The translations under genes and the position numbers were made by a program. Shown here piece after piece: positions 45,912-57,597 of a stretch of 64,000 bases of DNA. This DNA is from Hirundichthys speculiger (taxonomy: Eukaryota; Chordata; Actinopteri; Beloniformes; Exocoetidae): assembly GCA_018398805.1 (NCBI GenBank), contig JAGFBZ010000865.1:3808749-3872748 (forward strand), in the 5' to 3' direction. The notes below the pieces were generated by a model. The model ran no database searches. It saw nothing but the letters and a program-made list of their open reading frames with translations, and was not told the origin of the DNA. Numbering within the stretch: position 1 is the stretch's first letter; each line of letters begins with the position of its first letter.

Positions 45912-47530
45912 TATGGGGTGCCGAATGTAAAAACTTGATTACAGTTTTCAAACTGATATATTTTCAATATTTAGCTCATTTTCTTCACATTTAGCTCATT
46001 TTACACACATTTTGAGACATAAATTATTTAAAATGTTAAATCTAAATGTTAAATGTTAAATGTTAAATTTAATATTAAATCTAAATCTAAATGTAAATGT
46101 TAAATAAATGTTTCCCTGTTAAATCTAAATATTAAAAATCTAAATAATCCTAAATCTATTAAATCTAATCTAATCTAATCTAAATTTAAATCTAAATTAA
46201 ATGTTAAATCTAATCTAAATGTTTAAATTTTAAATCTAAATCTAAATCTAAATCTAAATGTTAAATCTTAAATTTAAATCTAAATCTAAATGTTTAAATG
46301 TAAATCTAAATATTAAATCTAAATCTAAATGTTAAATCTATATCTAAATGTTAAATCTAAATAAATCTAAATGTTAATGTTAAATGTTCGCCGAGTGTAA
46401 AAGCGGGTTATTTAGAGGATTTACAAATGTCCCATGCCCCGTAAAGTCTCACAGCCGCACAACCACGCCCACACCACTGATTAGGATCAATGGGAAGAGG
46501 GCTTTGAGGGAGTCGGGACTCGAACATGGCTGCCTCCCTGCCTGTGGAAGACATTGAACGGGCGGTGTTGGCGGGTGTGCAGGCTGCACTTCAAGCGGTT
46601 TGTTCAGCGGTACCTACCGGCCCCATCTTCCACAGGCAGGGAGGCAGCCATGTTCCAGTCCTGACCTCCCCCTCAAGCCCTCTTCCCATTGATCCTAATC
46701 AGTGGTGTGGGCGTGGTTTGTGCGGCTGTGAGACTTTACGGGGCATGGGACATTTGTAAATCCTCTAAATAACCCGCTTTAACTCGGCGAACAATTTAAC
46801 ATTTAGATATAGATTTAACATTTAGATATAGATTTAACATTTAGATTTAGATTAATATTTAGATTTAACATTTAACATTTAGATTTAGATTTAACATTTA
46901 GATTTAGATTTAATATTTAATTTAAGATTTAACATTTAGATTTAGATTTAATTTAAGATTTAAGATTTAAACATTTAGATATAGATTTAACATTTAGATT
47001 AGATTTAACATTTAGATTTAGATTTAATATTTAGATTTAGATTTAATATTTAGATTTAATTTAATATTTAACATTTAGATTTAGCTTTAATTTAGATTTA
47101 GATTTCTTTATTTAGATTTAAAATTTAACATTTAGATATAGATTAACATTTACATATGATTTTACACATTTTTTAGATTTAATATTTAGATTTAACATTT
47201 AACATTTGGATTTAGATTAATAAGATTTATATTTAACATTTAGATTTAGATTTAATATTTAGATTTAGATTTAAACATTTAAATTTAGATTTAATATTTA
47301 GATTTAACATTTACATTTAGATTTATATTTAATATTTAGATTTATATTTAACATTTATATTTAGTTTACATTTAGATTTAGATTTAATATTTAAATTTAA
47401 CATTTAACATTTTAAATAATTTATGTCTCAAATATGTGTAAAATGAGCTAAATGTGAAGAAAATGAGCTAAATATTGAAAATATATCAGTTTGAAAACTG
47501 TAATCAAGTTTTTACATTCGGCACCCCATA
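45912..47530. mobile_element. Giant palindromic foldback element with hexamer-array arms
   Basis: The left end TATGGGGTGCCGAATGTAAA and the right end TTTACATTCGGCACCCCATA are exact inverses. The inverted match continues for about 110 bp, including the duplicated TTTAGCTCATTTTC words. Each arm then runs into a long array of TAAATC, TAAATG and TTAAAT hexamer-like units (left about 46025-46388, right about 46797-47412, so unequal in length). The inverted arms resume at 46388-46552 and 46628-46795 around a 75-bp loop. A 6-bp direct repeat CACTCG borders it (45906-45911, 47531-47536). No transposase domain is present. The architecture resembles FoldBack-type elements, but I cannot assign a superfamily. 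Confidence 0.85.
46526..46627 (+). CDS. Truncated N-terminal ORF fragment in the foldback loop
   Basis: From the ATG at 46526 about 34 codons read as an amphipathic, Ala/Val/Leu-rich stretch (AVLAGVQAALQAV at residues 14-26) with none of the AT-rich bias of the arms. Past about 46628 the frame enters the inverse copy of its own start region and stops making sense. This is what would be seen if the palindrome were made from the 5' end of a coding element. I do not recognise the protein, and the fragment on its own is not functional. Confidence 0.35.
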
Positions 47531-47690
47531 CACTCGCTCTTTATACAGTAGCCCTTTGAGCGTAGGATTTAGTGTCCTGCCCACTTCAACACATGACGGG
47601 ACTGGGAATTAATCCACCAACCTTCTAGTCAGAGGATAACCCACTCCACCAGCTGATCCTCGGCCACCCAGTGAGACACCTTCACAGGAA
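47531..47690 (-). mobile_element. tRNA-derived SINE head (split by the foldback element)
   Basis: On the minus strand an A-box-like TGGTGGAGTGGG (about 47640-47652) and a B-box-like GGATTAATTCCC (47604-47615) lie at tRNA spacing. They are followed by GTGTTGAAGTGGGCAGGACACT and GTATAAAGAGCGAGTG, which abuts the foldback element. Confidence 0.65.
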
Positions 47691-47694
47691 GGAA

Positions 47695-48055
47695 CTTCAG
47701 AACAAATCAAAAACAGCCCAACCAACTAACTCCTCTTAATGTGGAGGAGCAGTGACTCTACTCCAAGTCCCTTCTCAATGAGGGAACATCTGAACCAAGA
47801 AGTGCAGAGTCCAGTCACATTGTGGAGGAAACTCATTTAACTGCGGTGCTATAAATGGCATCAGTCATATGTTACTATGGTGCACTAGAATGGCTGCAGT
47901 GATAGCGATGGATGGATGATCTGGCTCATGCTACAGTAAAAAGAGAACCAAGTGATAGTTGGTTCATGTGCCGATGTAGACCTCCAAAACCTGTTTAAGA
48001 AAGGTTTCAACATAACATGCACCATCTGTTAATTTAAAAAAAAAGAAGAGTTGCC
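47695..48055. other. No recognisable gene
   Basis: Nothing recognisable. Confidence 0.4.
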
Positions 48056-48099
48056 AGTCACCATAACCATGATGCTTTTGCCTGATCTGTTTTTTTTTT

Positions 48100-48830
48100 T
48101 TTTATTTTAAAAGGATGTACATTTTTCTATTAATCTCTTCTTCAAATATATATGAAATTTCCCAGAACCGTATGCTGAAAAACAGCCCATACCATAATGT
48201 TCCAACCCCCCAAACTTCACTGTTGGTATGATGCTTTTGGAGTCATGTGTAGTGCTATTTGTTCTCCTAACATGGTGTGTTTTATGGCATCCAAAGAGTT
48301 CAATTTTGGCCTCATCTGACCAGACTATATTCTCCCAGTATATTACAGGCTTGTCCAAATATTGTACAGCAAACTTTAAACAAGCTTCAACATCCTTTTT
48401 CTGTACCTGCTACTGTACCTGCTAATTCCAAAATTCAAGCTCTCCACAAGTGGTGCCTGGCACTCGGGCAACTCTTCTGATGATTCTTTTCACTCCTACG
48501 TCAGAAGTTTTGCAAGCAGCACCTGGTGGTGGTGGGTTTCAGGTGAAACGAAACCTCTTTACAGGCCATCAGTTGGGACTGAACCAGCTGATATCAATTA
48601 GCACTGACAAGAGGAGGGACTGATTTCTATTCACTGTTTTCAGCTGGTGTCTATTCATTTTTTGACATAACTTAATTTACGGGGATGCATGTTTTGATTT
48701 CTTTGCATGTGTGGATTTCATGGGTTGTTACCAAGAGCTGGTGAAAGCTTCATGTCAATAGCACCTTTAGAAATACATTTCCTGACATGACAGCAGCATT
48801 CTAGTATTTTAGTATTTTAACCAGCTACAA
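48100..48830 (-). mobile_element. Tc1/mariner element relic with part of its transposase
   Basis: The minus-strand frame from about 48370 to 48107 gives LDKPVIYWENIVWSDEAKIELFG, the conserved block around the first catalytic Asp of Tc1 transposases. It then gives SIIPTVKFGG and GMGCFSAYGSG (usual PTVKHGGGSIMLWGCF). Sequence after that is lost. The region to 48830 includes GGGTTGTTACCAAGAGCTGG and TGTCAATAGCACCTTTAGAAAT, terminal sequence common in fish Tc1 elements. Catalytic completeness is lost. Confidence 0.75.
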
Positions 48831-48834
48831 TTGT

Positions 48835-50490
48835 GGACACATTTCAGCGAATGGCATCTACAAATTATGAAAGAAATGCTAGTAATTATAAAACTTGCCA
48901 CTGCTTATACATACAAAAACATAAAAGGAAATCATGGTAATTCTGTTCACTAAAGCTCAAATTAAGATCCCACTTTAAACTTAACTGACACAGGAGGAGG
49001 TTGAGTTGTTCTTAAATGCCGTGGACATCAGGAAAAGGTTCTCTTTTATGATAGTTTTTCTCATTCAGTGTGATAGAGAATGAGTGAGGTGCAATGGAAT
49101 CGCATGTACTTGTTTGACACGAACCCTTACTCTCCCATGTCACTACAGTGAATGGATTTCCTCTCTGTGACGATTATTTCTCTATTCATTGAAGACAGGA
49201 AATCGCAAGTCAGATGAGAACTGAACTAATCATCTGAGTGAAAATGGAGGTGTTTTGTTGGGGGGGAGGGGGTGGTTCTATAAGTAGGAGTGTTGGGTTT
49301 AACCCAAATCATGAATCACTTGCTAATTATGCTCTCAGTGAATTCATTTATTTGCAAAAAATAAATCATTTCCTCTTTTGAGAGGAATACGGCCATTTGA
49401 AAAGAGAAATTTATATATTTCAGTGCAGCTGAAATTTTGCATACCAGGCCTCTAATTGGTATTCATTTTGGATCTTTGTAAGAGAGCAAAACAGACTGTA
49501 GCTCTGCACTCGTCACTGTCTAATTAGTGACTCATATTCTATTCCTTTGAAATATACACCACAAAATGACATCACACAGGCCTGAGTGGAGATTTATATT
49601 TGCAAATATGACCATGTCTCTTAAGAATTCAAATTTGCTGATTATATAGAGTAGAAGATGACTAATATAAAAGTAAGGCTACCTTTAGAATTTGACGCTG
49701 CCTAAAGCTCAAGATCTTTATCATTTGTTTATTGGCCTTCTGCTGAACAGTCTTTTCTATTTCAGAATATAGTGCCAGCATTTATATCTTTTATTTTATA
49801 TACAAACGCATCTTTTCACTTTGGCTGTGTCCTTCCACCCTCATAAAGTTTGTGGACATTTTCACAATTTTAAAGATCAAACCCCATTATTTGCTGGATT
49901 TCTATTGCACTTTAAATGTGTGTCCTTAAAAATAAAATAAAAGATGGAAAAAGAGTTACTGTTTACGCGTCAGCCACTGACATTGGACAAACCAATGTCA
50001 CCTCCCCCACCACCCCCACCTCCCCATGCCACTCTTCCAGGCGTATTCTATATTCACAACAGCAAATCTTGATGTATACAGTGCAGTGCAACTGCAGTGC
50101 AGCATTTCAACTTCACAGCATAAATAGTGGATATTTGCATATGTTAGCTAATATGTTAGTTGAGCCTTCTTACCAGCCTAGAAGAAATGTTGCCAGCTCT
50201 GCTTCATATGGCGCATTGCAGTTCATTGAAACTTTACAGTGTCTTGGTCCTCAAGATTCCCTCCTTCATGGTGACGTTAACCCATTCCTTGCTCTCTCAT
50301 CGTCTGTACCTCAGTGGGGATTCCCCTGGTGCCTCCAGATATTTGAGAAGCTAAAGGCATCAAAAATAGCTTGTTGGTGAGCAACAAGCCAACATGGTGG
50401 TGCACATGGATAATCCAGCTCTAAACTCTTTGTTTAGGTCTGTTATGCTCAAGATGTGTGTGCTATATTTTCTGTACCTATCGCACCCAC
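48835..50490. other. No recognisable gene
   Basis: The 154-aa plus-strand frame at 49916-50380 is the longest unexplained frame here. It has no recognisable motif, a Ser/Gln/Leu-rich composition and no supporting splice or promoter signal. Confidence 0.4.
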
Positions 50491-50497
50491 AGACTGC

Positions 50498-52165
50498 AAT
50501 CCACTCTTTGAACAAGAGAAAAGCTGGAGCCTGGTGGAGTATCTGAAAAAATATTCAAAGCCCATGTGAACAATCTCTCAGCAGTCTTCACCAAGATCTT
50601 CAGTCTCTCCCCGGCATGCACTACAGTCCAACCCTGCCTATTCATTAACTACAGCTTTGCATTCAATACAGTAATCCCAGACATCTTCATCAACACCCCC
50701 AGCCCCGCACCCTGACCGACCCACTTCCTGGATAACAGGCTTCCTCTCTAACTGTCCACAAACTGTTAAAATTGACAGTGTCTGCTCCTCCACGATCATG
50801 CTCAGTACCGGTGCCCCAGAGGGCTGTGCTGAGCCCCACACACCCCACACATACAATCATAAAATTTGTGGATGAGACCAACCTGGTGGGCTGCAAAACA
50901 GGAGGAGATGAGATGGCATATAGGGGCAAGGTGCAACAGCTAACAGACTGGATTGCAAGAAACAACCTGCCATTGAACACCAAAAAAGAAAAACAAGGAG
51001 ATACTCCTAGATTTCAGAAAAACTTAACCATCTCCACTAGGGTTGGGCATCGTTTGGATTTTAACGATTCTGATTCTCTGTTTCGATTCTTGTTCAAAAC
51101 GATTCTCGATTCAGATTCTTTGATGTGTAGGTCAACAGATGGCGATTTATCTAACAGTAGAATTTTTTCATAAAAAAACCGAGAAGGGAAGGAGCCTTTT
51201 CATCACATAGGCCGTTACTTTTCTGTGACTCTCTTGTGTTTGCTCCACTGTCATTTTACCCCTCCAGCCAACGTGAATGGGGTGTCATATTGTTTGTTCG
51301 GCTTGGGAAAGGGAATAAAAATGCCCCTCCAAACGGACACAGTCACTTTTGCAGGTCCCCAGCAGCAATATTTCACCATGAGGTTATTCTAGTATAATAT
51401 TAACACTAATGATACACATCAGAAAAATAGCAAATTAACACAGTCCTTACGTCGACACTAGCGCGGAGTTGAGAACGCCAGGCAGAGAAACATCAACAAA
51501 CTAGTGCAGTAAATCAAAACAAAAACAAACAAACAAACAAAAATAGCGTGGACATTTAGGAACCGAAAAAAAGGAATCGAAATTCAAAAATCTTCTAAAC
51601 GATTCCAGAACCGGACGTTAGGAATCGATTCCTACTTGGAATCGTTTTTCAGTGCCCATCCCTAATCTCCAACCACTTCCACATCAGAGAAGACTATGTG
51701 GAGAGGGTTTCCATCTTTAAAACTTGGAGACCTACATGTCAGAGGACCACTACTGGTCAGAAAACACCATAGCAGTTGTGAGGAAGACTCAATGGCATTT
51801 CCACTTCCTGAGAGTCCTCAGGAAAAACAAAGTGGAGAAGACACTACTCCTGGTGTTCTACAGCTCCAACGTAGAGAGTGTAAGGACATATTTGATCTCT
51901 GTGTGGTATGACAGCTGTAGCCTTTGTTTCTTTCTGCAAAGAAACAGAGGCTACAGAAGGTGGTAAGGACAGATGAGAAAATCATTGGTTTCCCTCTCTT
52001 CTCCCTTGAGGACATCACCAGCTCCTGGTGCTTCTTCAGAGTGAGGATCATTAACCTCGACCACCCCCATCATCTGCTGCCTTCTGGAAGGAGGTACAAG
52101 AGCATAAAATGCAGAATCAACAGGCTGAAAAACTGTTTTTTTTTTTTTTTCATGGGCCATTAGGT
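50498..52165 (+). mobile_element. Rex1/L2-like LINE relic, split by a hAT MITE
   Basis: Reverse-transcriptase pieces occur in order: LFINYSFAFNTVIP (motif A, usual VDYSSAFNTI) near 50638-50680, NRLPLNCPQTVKI, STGAPEGC (motif B) near 50806-50830, and IIKFVDETNLVG near 50855-50890, which replaces the catalytic FADDT with FVDET. After the insertion (51038-51664) the C-terminal part continues: FLRVLRKNKVEKTLLLVFYSS, then SLEDITSS and LLPSGRRYKSIK, the classic Rex1/L2 end. Stops, shifts and the loss of one catalytic Asp make it inactive. Confidence 0.85.
51038..51664 (+). mobile_element. hAT MITE (TAGGG-type), 627 bp, inserted in a LINE
   Basis: Ends TAGGGTTGGGCATCG and, inverted, TAGGGATGGGCACTG. 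Flanking octamers are ATCTCCAC (51030-51037) and ATCTCCAA (51665-51672), seven of eight identical. Subterminal repeats of GATTC/GAATC (AACGATTCTGATTC on the left, GGAATCGATTCC on the right) are typical of this MITE type. It is non-coding. Confidence 0.88.
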
Positions 52166-52194
52166 TGCTCGATACACACTCCAAGTATAAGTAT

Positions 52195-52685
52195 TGTATT
52201 TATTTTACTTTAAAAAATATATTCACAGTTTATTGATACTTTGTGACTAAAAGGTGAACTGTTTTTTTTGTAGCGGGCAGTGAAATAATTGCAATCTAAT
52301 TTTATGCTACAATGGCAATTGTGATTCTGATCTTTGAGTTGTTCAGGCATAATGGACAAGTGCCCTTGAGCAACTGCCGTCTACTCTGTGGTTGGTCTGT
52401 GAGCTCGGCCTTGAGCGGTATTTCTGTGCGGTATGCTCAACATGACTGAGAGTGAGTAAAATAGCCCTTCAACTAGGATTACTTCCTGTTCTTTACTTGA
52501 ATGTATGAACGCAGGCTGAACATGAATTAATTTATGTCACCTCTCGTTGGACAAAGTGGTACGATCTTTTGCTTTCTGATACACCTACATTCATTTGGTT
52601 GATTCTTTAAGAAAGATTGCAGCTTAAAAGGGAAGTGACCAGCAAAAGGGAACCACATAAAATGAAGGACATCTTACCTGATTGT
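52195..52685. other. No recognisable gene
   Basis: Nothing recognisable between the two LINE copies. Confidence 0.4.
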
Positions 52686-52689
52686 CAGA

Positions 52690-53420
52690 TTTAGATAGAT
52701 AGATTCTTTATTGTCTGTCTCGGGTAAAAACAGAAATTCATCTTTAAAAACAGCTCAATGAAGCATTAAAACATAAACTTTTTTACTGTTGTTGAATGAG
52801 TTTTAGTCAATGTGCTTGACTGTGGTTTTTAATTATGTTTATGTGTATTTATTAAGGGCAGTTATTGCAGATGGGATGAAGGATTTTTTGTAAATGTTTT
52901 TCCGGGCCAGTGGGGTTCTGTATCGTCTGCCTGATGGCAGCAGCATGAAGGAGTGGTGGAGGGGATGGGTGGGATCCCCAGTGATGAGGGTGGCTTTCTT
53001 CATCACTGAGCGCCTGTACAGTTCACAAAGAGGATGTTGAGATGTTTCCGTTATCTTGCCGGCTTGATTTATTATTTTGGAGAGTTTTGCTTTATGTTTT
53101 GCAGTGAGAAAGTTGAACCAAGATGAGATGTTATAATTAAGGATGGATTCAATGAGTGATCTATATACCAGAGTTAGTCTTTGCTGATGTTAAAACTTCT
53201 CAATTTCCTGAGCAGGTGGAGACGCTGTTGAGCCTTTTTGTAGACAGAGTCAGCGTATTGTGAGAAGGACAGGCAGGTGTCAATTTCTGTTCCCAGATAT
53301 CGGAAACTCTGTACCTGTTCCACTGGTTGACCCTGGATGATGAGTGGTACCAGTAGATCCACTACGTTTTTCCCCATGGACCCACAGCAGAGCTCCTTAG
53401 TTTTTGGGATGACTTCTGAT
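52690..53420 (-). mobile_element. Rex1/L2-like LINE 3' end
   Basis: Minus-strand frame 53377-53174 carries VEQVQSFRYLGTEID and KKAQQRLHLLRKLRSF, the reverse-transcriptase C-terminus of Rex1/L2-like LINEs. Further fragments follow to about 52900 (SFMLLPSGRRYRT), then an AT-rich UTR ending in the TTCTTTATTG...(GATA)3 tail at 52692-52712. It is 5'-truncated, a common fate of LINE insertions. Confidence 0.82.
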
Positions 53421-53424
53421 CAGG

Positions 53425-54340
53425 ACTTGAAGCCAAACAGCTAAGTCATTAATTATGAGCCTTGTATGCTTGCAAAGTGTTGATTCTAAGATGACTATAT
53501 TCAATCAAAAAAAAAAAAAAACGTCCCTGTTTTAAAGTGAATTTACTTTGAAATGTCATTTGTAGATTTCTCTTGTTGGTTTCTTTGCATTTCAGTCATT
53601 GTTTTATCTGTGTTTTACACATTACAAACTGCCTGGTAAAGGTTAGGAATTTTCCATTAAATATCATGTGTTTATATTAGTTATTAACAGTCCAAATGAA
53701 ATTATTTTGGATCCTTTGTTTTTTTATTTTTTTCTATATTGGTACATTAGTCAGTTAAAAACAAAGACACAAATGTTGTTACATCACCTATTGATGAATT
53801 ACGGCAATGGAGTGCCAGCTGATGAATCAGAGATTTGGCTCTTATACACTTTAAATCCTCCAGATTCCTTGAATAGGTTAATGATATTATGTAATGTAAG
53901 AGAACTATACAAATCCCTTTCCAAAATTGTGTCTAAACAGGTCAATGATTTTAACATTTGCTGACAAAATGAATATTTTCCTTCACTTTTTCCAGTTCAA
54001 AGCCTTATATGGGTACAGCTGTTATGCAAATCAGAGTCACAATTGAATCACGGAGTTACAAAAGTGCCCCAACTCCACCGAGGTATATTTTTCAGGAGAG
54101 CATTTTTTTCTCTCCAGGACTTGGGCCGTTCTTCAACTCAAGGCAAAAAACATCACCTTAATTAACAGCTTTATGAACTGGAGTTGGGCCTTTCTTCAAT
54201 TCATTTTGATAGCTCTTAACCTAATGTACAAGATAGGGAGATAACCTGGATTTCGCAAAATCATGGAGTTGGGCCCTTTTGTAATTCCTTGATTCAATTA
54301 CTTGTTTGAAATCCATCCATCCATACCTCTAATAAATTCC
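53425..54340. other. No recognisable gene
   Basis: The 98-aa frame at 53668-53964 has no motif. GTTGGGCC...TTCAATTC words recur near 54120, 54180 and 54270, a weak local repeat. Confidence 0.4.
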
Positions 54341-54349
54341 ATACCTCTT

Positions 54350-54450
54350 CCATGGCCTCTGCCTTTGGATATGCCCAGAACGTGCCCAGGGGGGCATCCA
54401 GGGGGCATCCTCACCAGATATCTAAACCACGAAACATGCCTGTCGTTGAT
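54350..54450 (-). mobile_element. Small Rex3-like remnant
   Basis: CCAGGGGGCATCCTCACCAGATATCTAAACCAC parallels the Rex3 C-terminal region at 12195-12245 (CCAGGAGGCATCCTAACCAGATGCCCGAGCCAC). Too short and diverged to give boundaries. Confidence 0.5.
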
Positions 54451-54454
54451 ATAA

Positions 54455-55065
54455 ACCAGGAGTGAGTAAGTGTCTTTTGTTCATTCAGAGCGAATGATGA
54501 CATGGATTCTCCCAGGGCTCAAAAATGATTTGTGGAGATTCTGAATCAGTCAACTGAGAATATAATCAGCAAATGAATGGCAATAATCTGAAGTTGTAGC
54601 TTGATGTGGTGAGATCCATCTCTAATCAATATATTTTACATTGTGACAGGTGTGTGCAATGTAATAACATACATTTAATAGTATAAGAGTCACAGGGGAC
54701 AATCCTCCTGACAGGATTTATAGGGTATTTGTACAGAGCTGTTTTGGTACCTCTGTGTCAAAATAGCCTCTGAATATTTCTTTCTCTGTTGAAAAATGAC
54801 AACTTAAATAATGACCCTAACCTGACTGAGTGGCCCTGCAGAGTGCTGTCACTGTCAGCTGATTGATGGTAGCATGGACAATTTACGCACTACGGGCACT
54901 GTCCCCGCTCTAAGAAGCAGATTCTTTGTAGTCCAGAAAAGGTGATAATGCAAAGGGCCCATTAATGGCATTAACATCTGCCGAGAGTAAGGAAACAGTT
55001 GGAATTTGCCATTTTTTGTGTAATCTCCTTTATTTGAATAAGCTAGTGAAAATGACAGAAGGTTT
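54455..55065. other. No recognisable gene
   Basis: Nothing recognisable. Confidence 0.4.
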
Positions 55066-55071
55066 AAGAAA

Positions 55072-55242
55072 CATCCATCTATCTGTCCATCCATCCTTCC
55101 AACCATCCATCCATCATCTATACCCACTTATTCCTGCGCAGGGTCCTGGGGATCTGCTGGAGCCTATCTCAGCTCTGTCTGGGTTAAATGCAGGGATTCG
55201 CCCTGCACAGATCACCAGTCCATTACAGGCTTTCAGAAACAT
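55072..55242 (-). repeat. (GGAT)-tailed interspersed repeat
   Basis: Begins with an interrupted CATC/CATCCATC tail and continues with CGCAGGGTCCTGGGGATCTG, GGAGCCTATCTCAGC and ATCACCAGTCCATTACAGG, the inverse order of the copy at 26213-26355. Confidence 0.7.
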
Positions 55243-55244
55243 GA

Positions 55245-57590
55245 TTGGTCTAAAATCCTGTCAGCCAACATCATGTAAAAGTGCAATGATGTGCACAATT
55301 AAATCAGAATGGAAAAACAGTATTTCAAAACCTGGCTCCAAGTACCTTTTCCCCAGTCACAAAAACACTAACTAAAATCTATTGACCTGTGAACCAAAAG
55401 CATCTCAAATCACTTCACTTTTGGACACTGGTGTCTGTTACTGCCAATTTATCTCAGTACATGGTGTTGTAATCCATTTTTCAGTTTTTTTTTTTTTTTG
55501 GTTTGTTTTGTTTAATGTTTCAATGGATGACTCACCACTGCAGTGAAAGTCAGTTATGTACTGCATGCCAAAAGGGCATATGAATCATTTAAAATCTACT
55601 GTATAAGTACATTGCTAAATATTATAAAACTATGAGCTGCAATCATGCAACGAACATCATGGTTGCCTTTGTAGATAAAAATTCTTGGATTATTTTTCTC
55701 AAGAATGCAACAATAGCCATCTGCTCATCAGCTGGTGAAATTCAAGAAGCCTTTTCAAATCGGCTCAGTCCACAGTGGCTTCTCCAAACACACTGAGGGC
55801 AATTAGTTTAAAAAGCATTACTTGACATTTAACTGTGCACTCTTCCACCCTTTCTATGAGCCAGTGAAATGCTGACATTTGAAGCAGACTGGAGCGGCTA
55901 AAAACTGTAATTTTACTTGGACTGAACTTACACCAGGGCCCACATATCTTCAGAAAGTCATGCTCCACTTTATACAGTACAGAGCGAACAATATCAGAGG
56001 TCGGGGGTCAGCTTTGGCTTGACATAGAATGGAAATGCAGTTACTGAGTTCAAGTGAGGAATTGAAAGTCCAACTTTCAAAATAAATGAGACAAAGTGCT
56101 TGCGCGGGAAGGGTGCACAAGCTACATGTCTGTTCCTTTTCACTCTACTGACATTATGCAGATGTACATTTAAAAAAACAACTATTTTGAATACGTTCAG
56201 TGTTTTAAATAAGGCTGGAACTCAAATCTGATGCTCTCCTTAGTGTCAAGGAACTTTGTACCATATATTGTTTTGGATTTTTATTTTATTTTATTTTTTA
56301 TTTTTTTTGCTGTTTGGACATTCTTACATCTCATTTGCACTTGTTTTAAGCTCTGTAAAATACAGAATGTGTCTCCTGGTGTTTAAACACAAAGAAGCAC
56401 GACGCTAATGTCGCTAACACCAACTCATTGCCATGAGAGGGCATTTTTTTCAATGACAGCCGAACACTTGTTGCCTGTACATTTTCACCACAAAGTCAAA
56501 CAACTGAAATAATTTTGTTTTTGAAAAGCCTGCTAGTTACTCCTGCTGTGCTGCCTACTGGATTCTGAGACCGTGGATGAGTTCTTCTTAAAGATCCACT
56601 GCACATGTGAAGCAAATAATGCTAAAAAAAAAGCATCAGAAGGAGGAGTTTACAACTATGTCAGAGGGTCTCATAGGAATGAATCGGCTTCCGGCGATAT
56701 CATGAAAGGCACAAAAGCGAGTGCAAACATCAAAAATTATTTGTGTACTTTTTATGCAGAAAACCAAAAACAAAGCAAAGCAAGAGCGGATACTGGACTT
56801 TTAAATGAATGCCACTGATCCTGGTTGTGTCAGTAAGCAACTACCTCCCGAGATGTTTTCCATATCAGCCTGTGTAATATGTAAATATCCTGTTTATGGT
56901 TTGTTTCTGCTACTCTCAAGTGACCACATTATAACAGTTTATTATGTCATTTTCTATTGGTCGAAAGAAAGTTGGGTGTATATTCATTTCATTATTTCAT
57001 TATATACTGTAGCCTGAGTCTTCAGAATCAGCTTTGCAGGCTTCCAGATTGTCTTTTCTGTAGTCTATGTCCAGCTTTATTGCTTTCTTTGCTACTGTCT
57101 GTCCTCATTTAGTCCAAAAGCTGAAATGATCTGGAAACCTTTCAGTGCATGAAATATCTAATTTACCTAAAATCTTCAGTGAGATTGACATTTTGTTCTG
57201 TTCTTTCAGTAGATACAGTTTCATACCTATTGCTTTGACAGACAAAGCAACACAGTGAAGAAGAATGCTAAAAAAGAGGCTTGTTCTCCTTTTTAAAAGA
57301 ATGTGTAACTGTGTGAGCGCATTCTTACAAGTTTGAAATGGGCCCCAGAATGTGTGAGGGTTTCAAAGCGAATATCATATAAGTTTATGAATTATACATA
57401 ATTATGCATCAAATCATAATTCCCTATCATCCAAGTAAAGGATGGATATATAATACATCATACTGTAAATAACTTAATATAAAATATCAGGACTTCTTTT
57501 TTGTAGGGATGGAACAAGTTGAAAGTTGTAGAAACATCCAAAATGTTGGACCATGCATTGAAAATTACTTTAAAATATTTTTTTTGGAGA
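55245..57590. other. No recognisable gene
   Basis: Long AT-rich interval. Simple TTTTA repeats lie at 56281-56310 and a T run at 55486-55500. The 81-aa frame at 56573-56818 has no domain I recognise. Confidence 0.45.
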
Positions 57591-57597
57591 GCAATAT

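Noticed and set aside
49916..50380. 154-aa plus-strand ORF
   Set aside because: Longest unexplained frame, but composition is ordinary and no motif, promoter or splice signal supports it.
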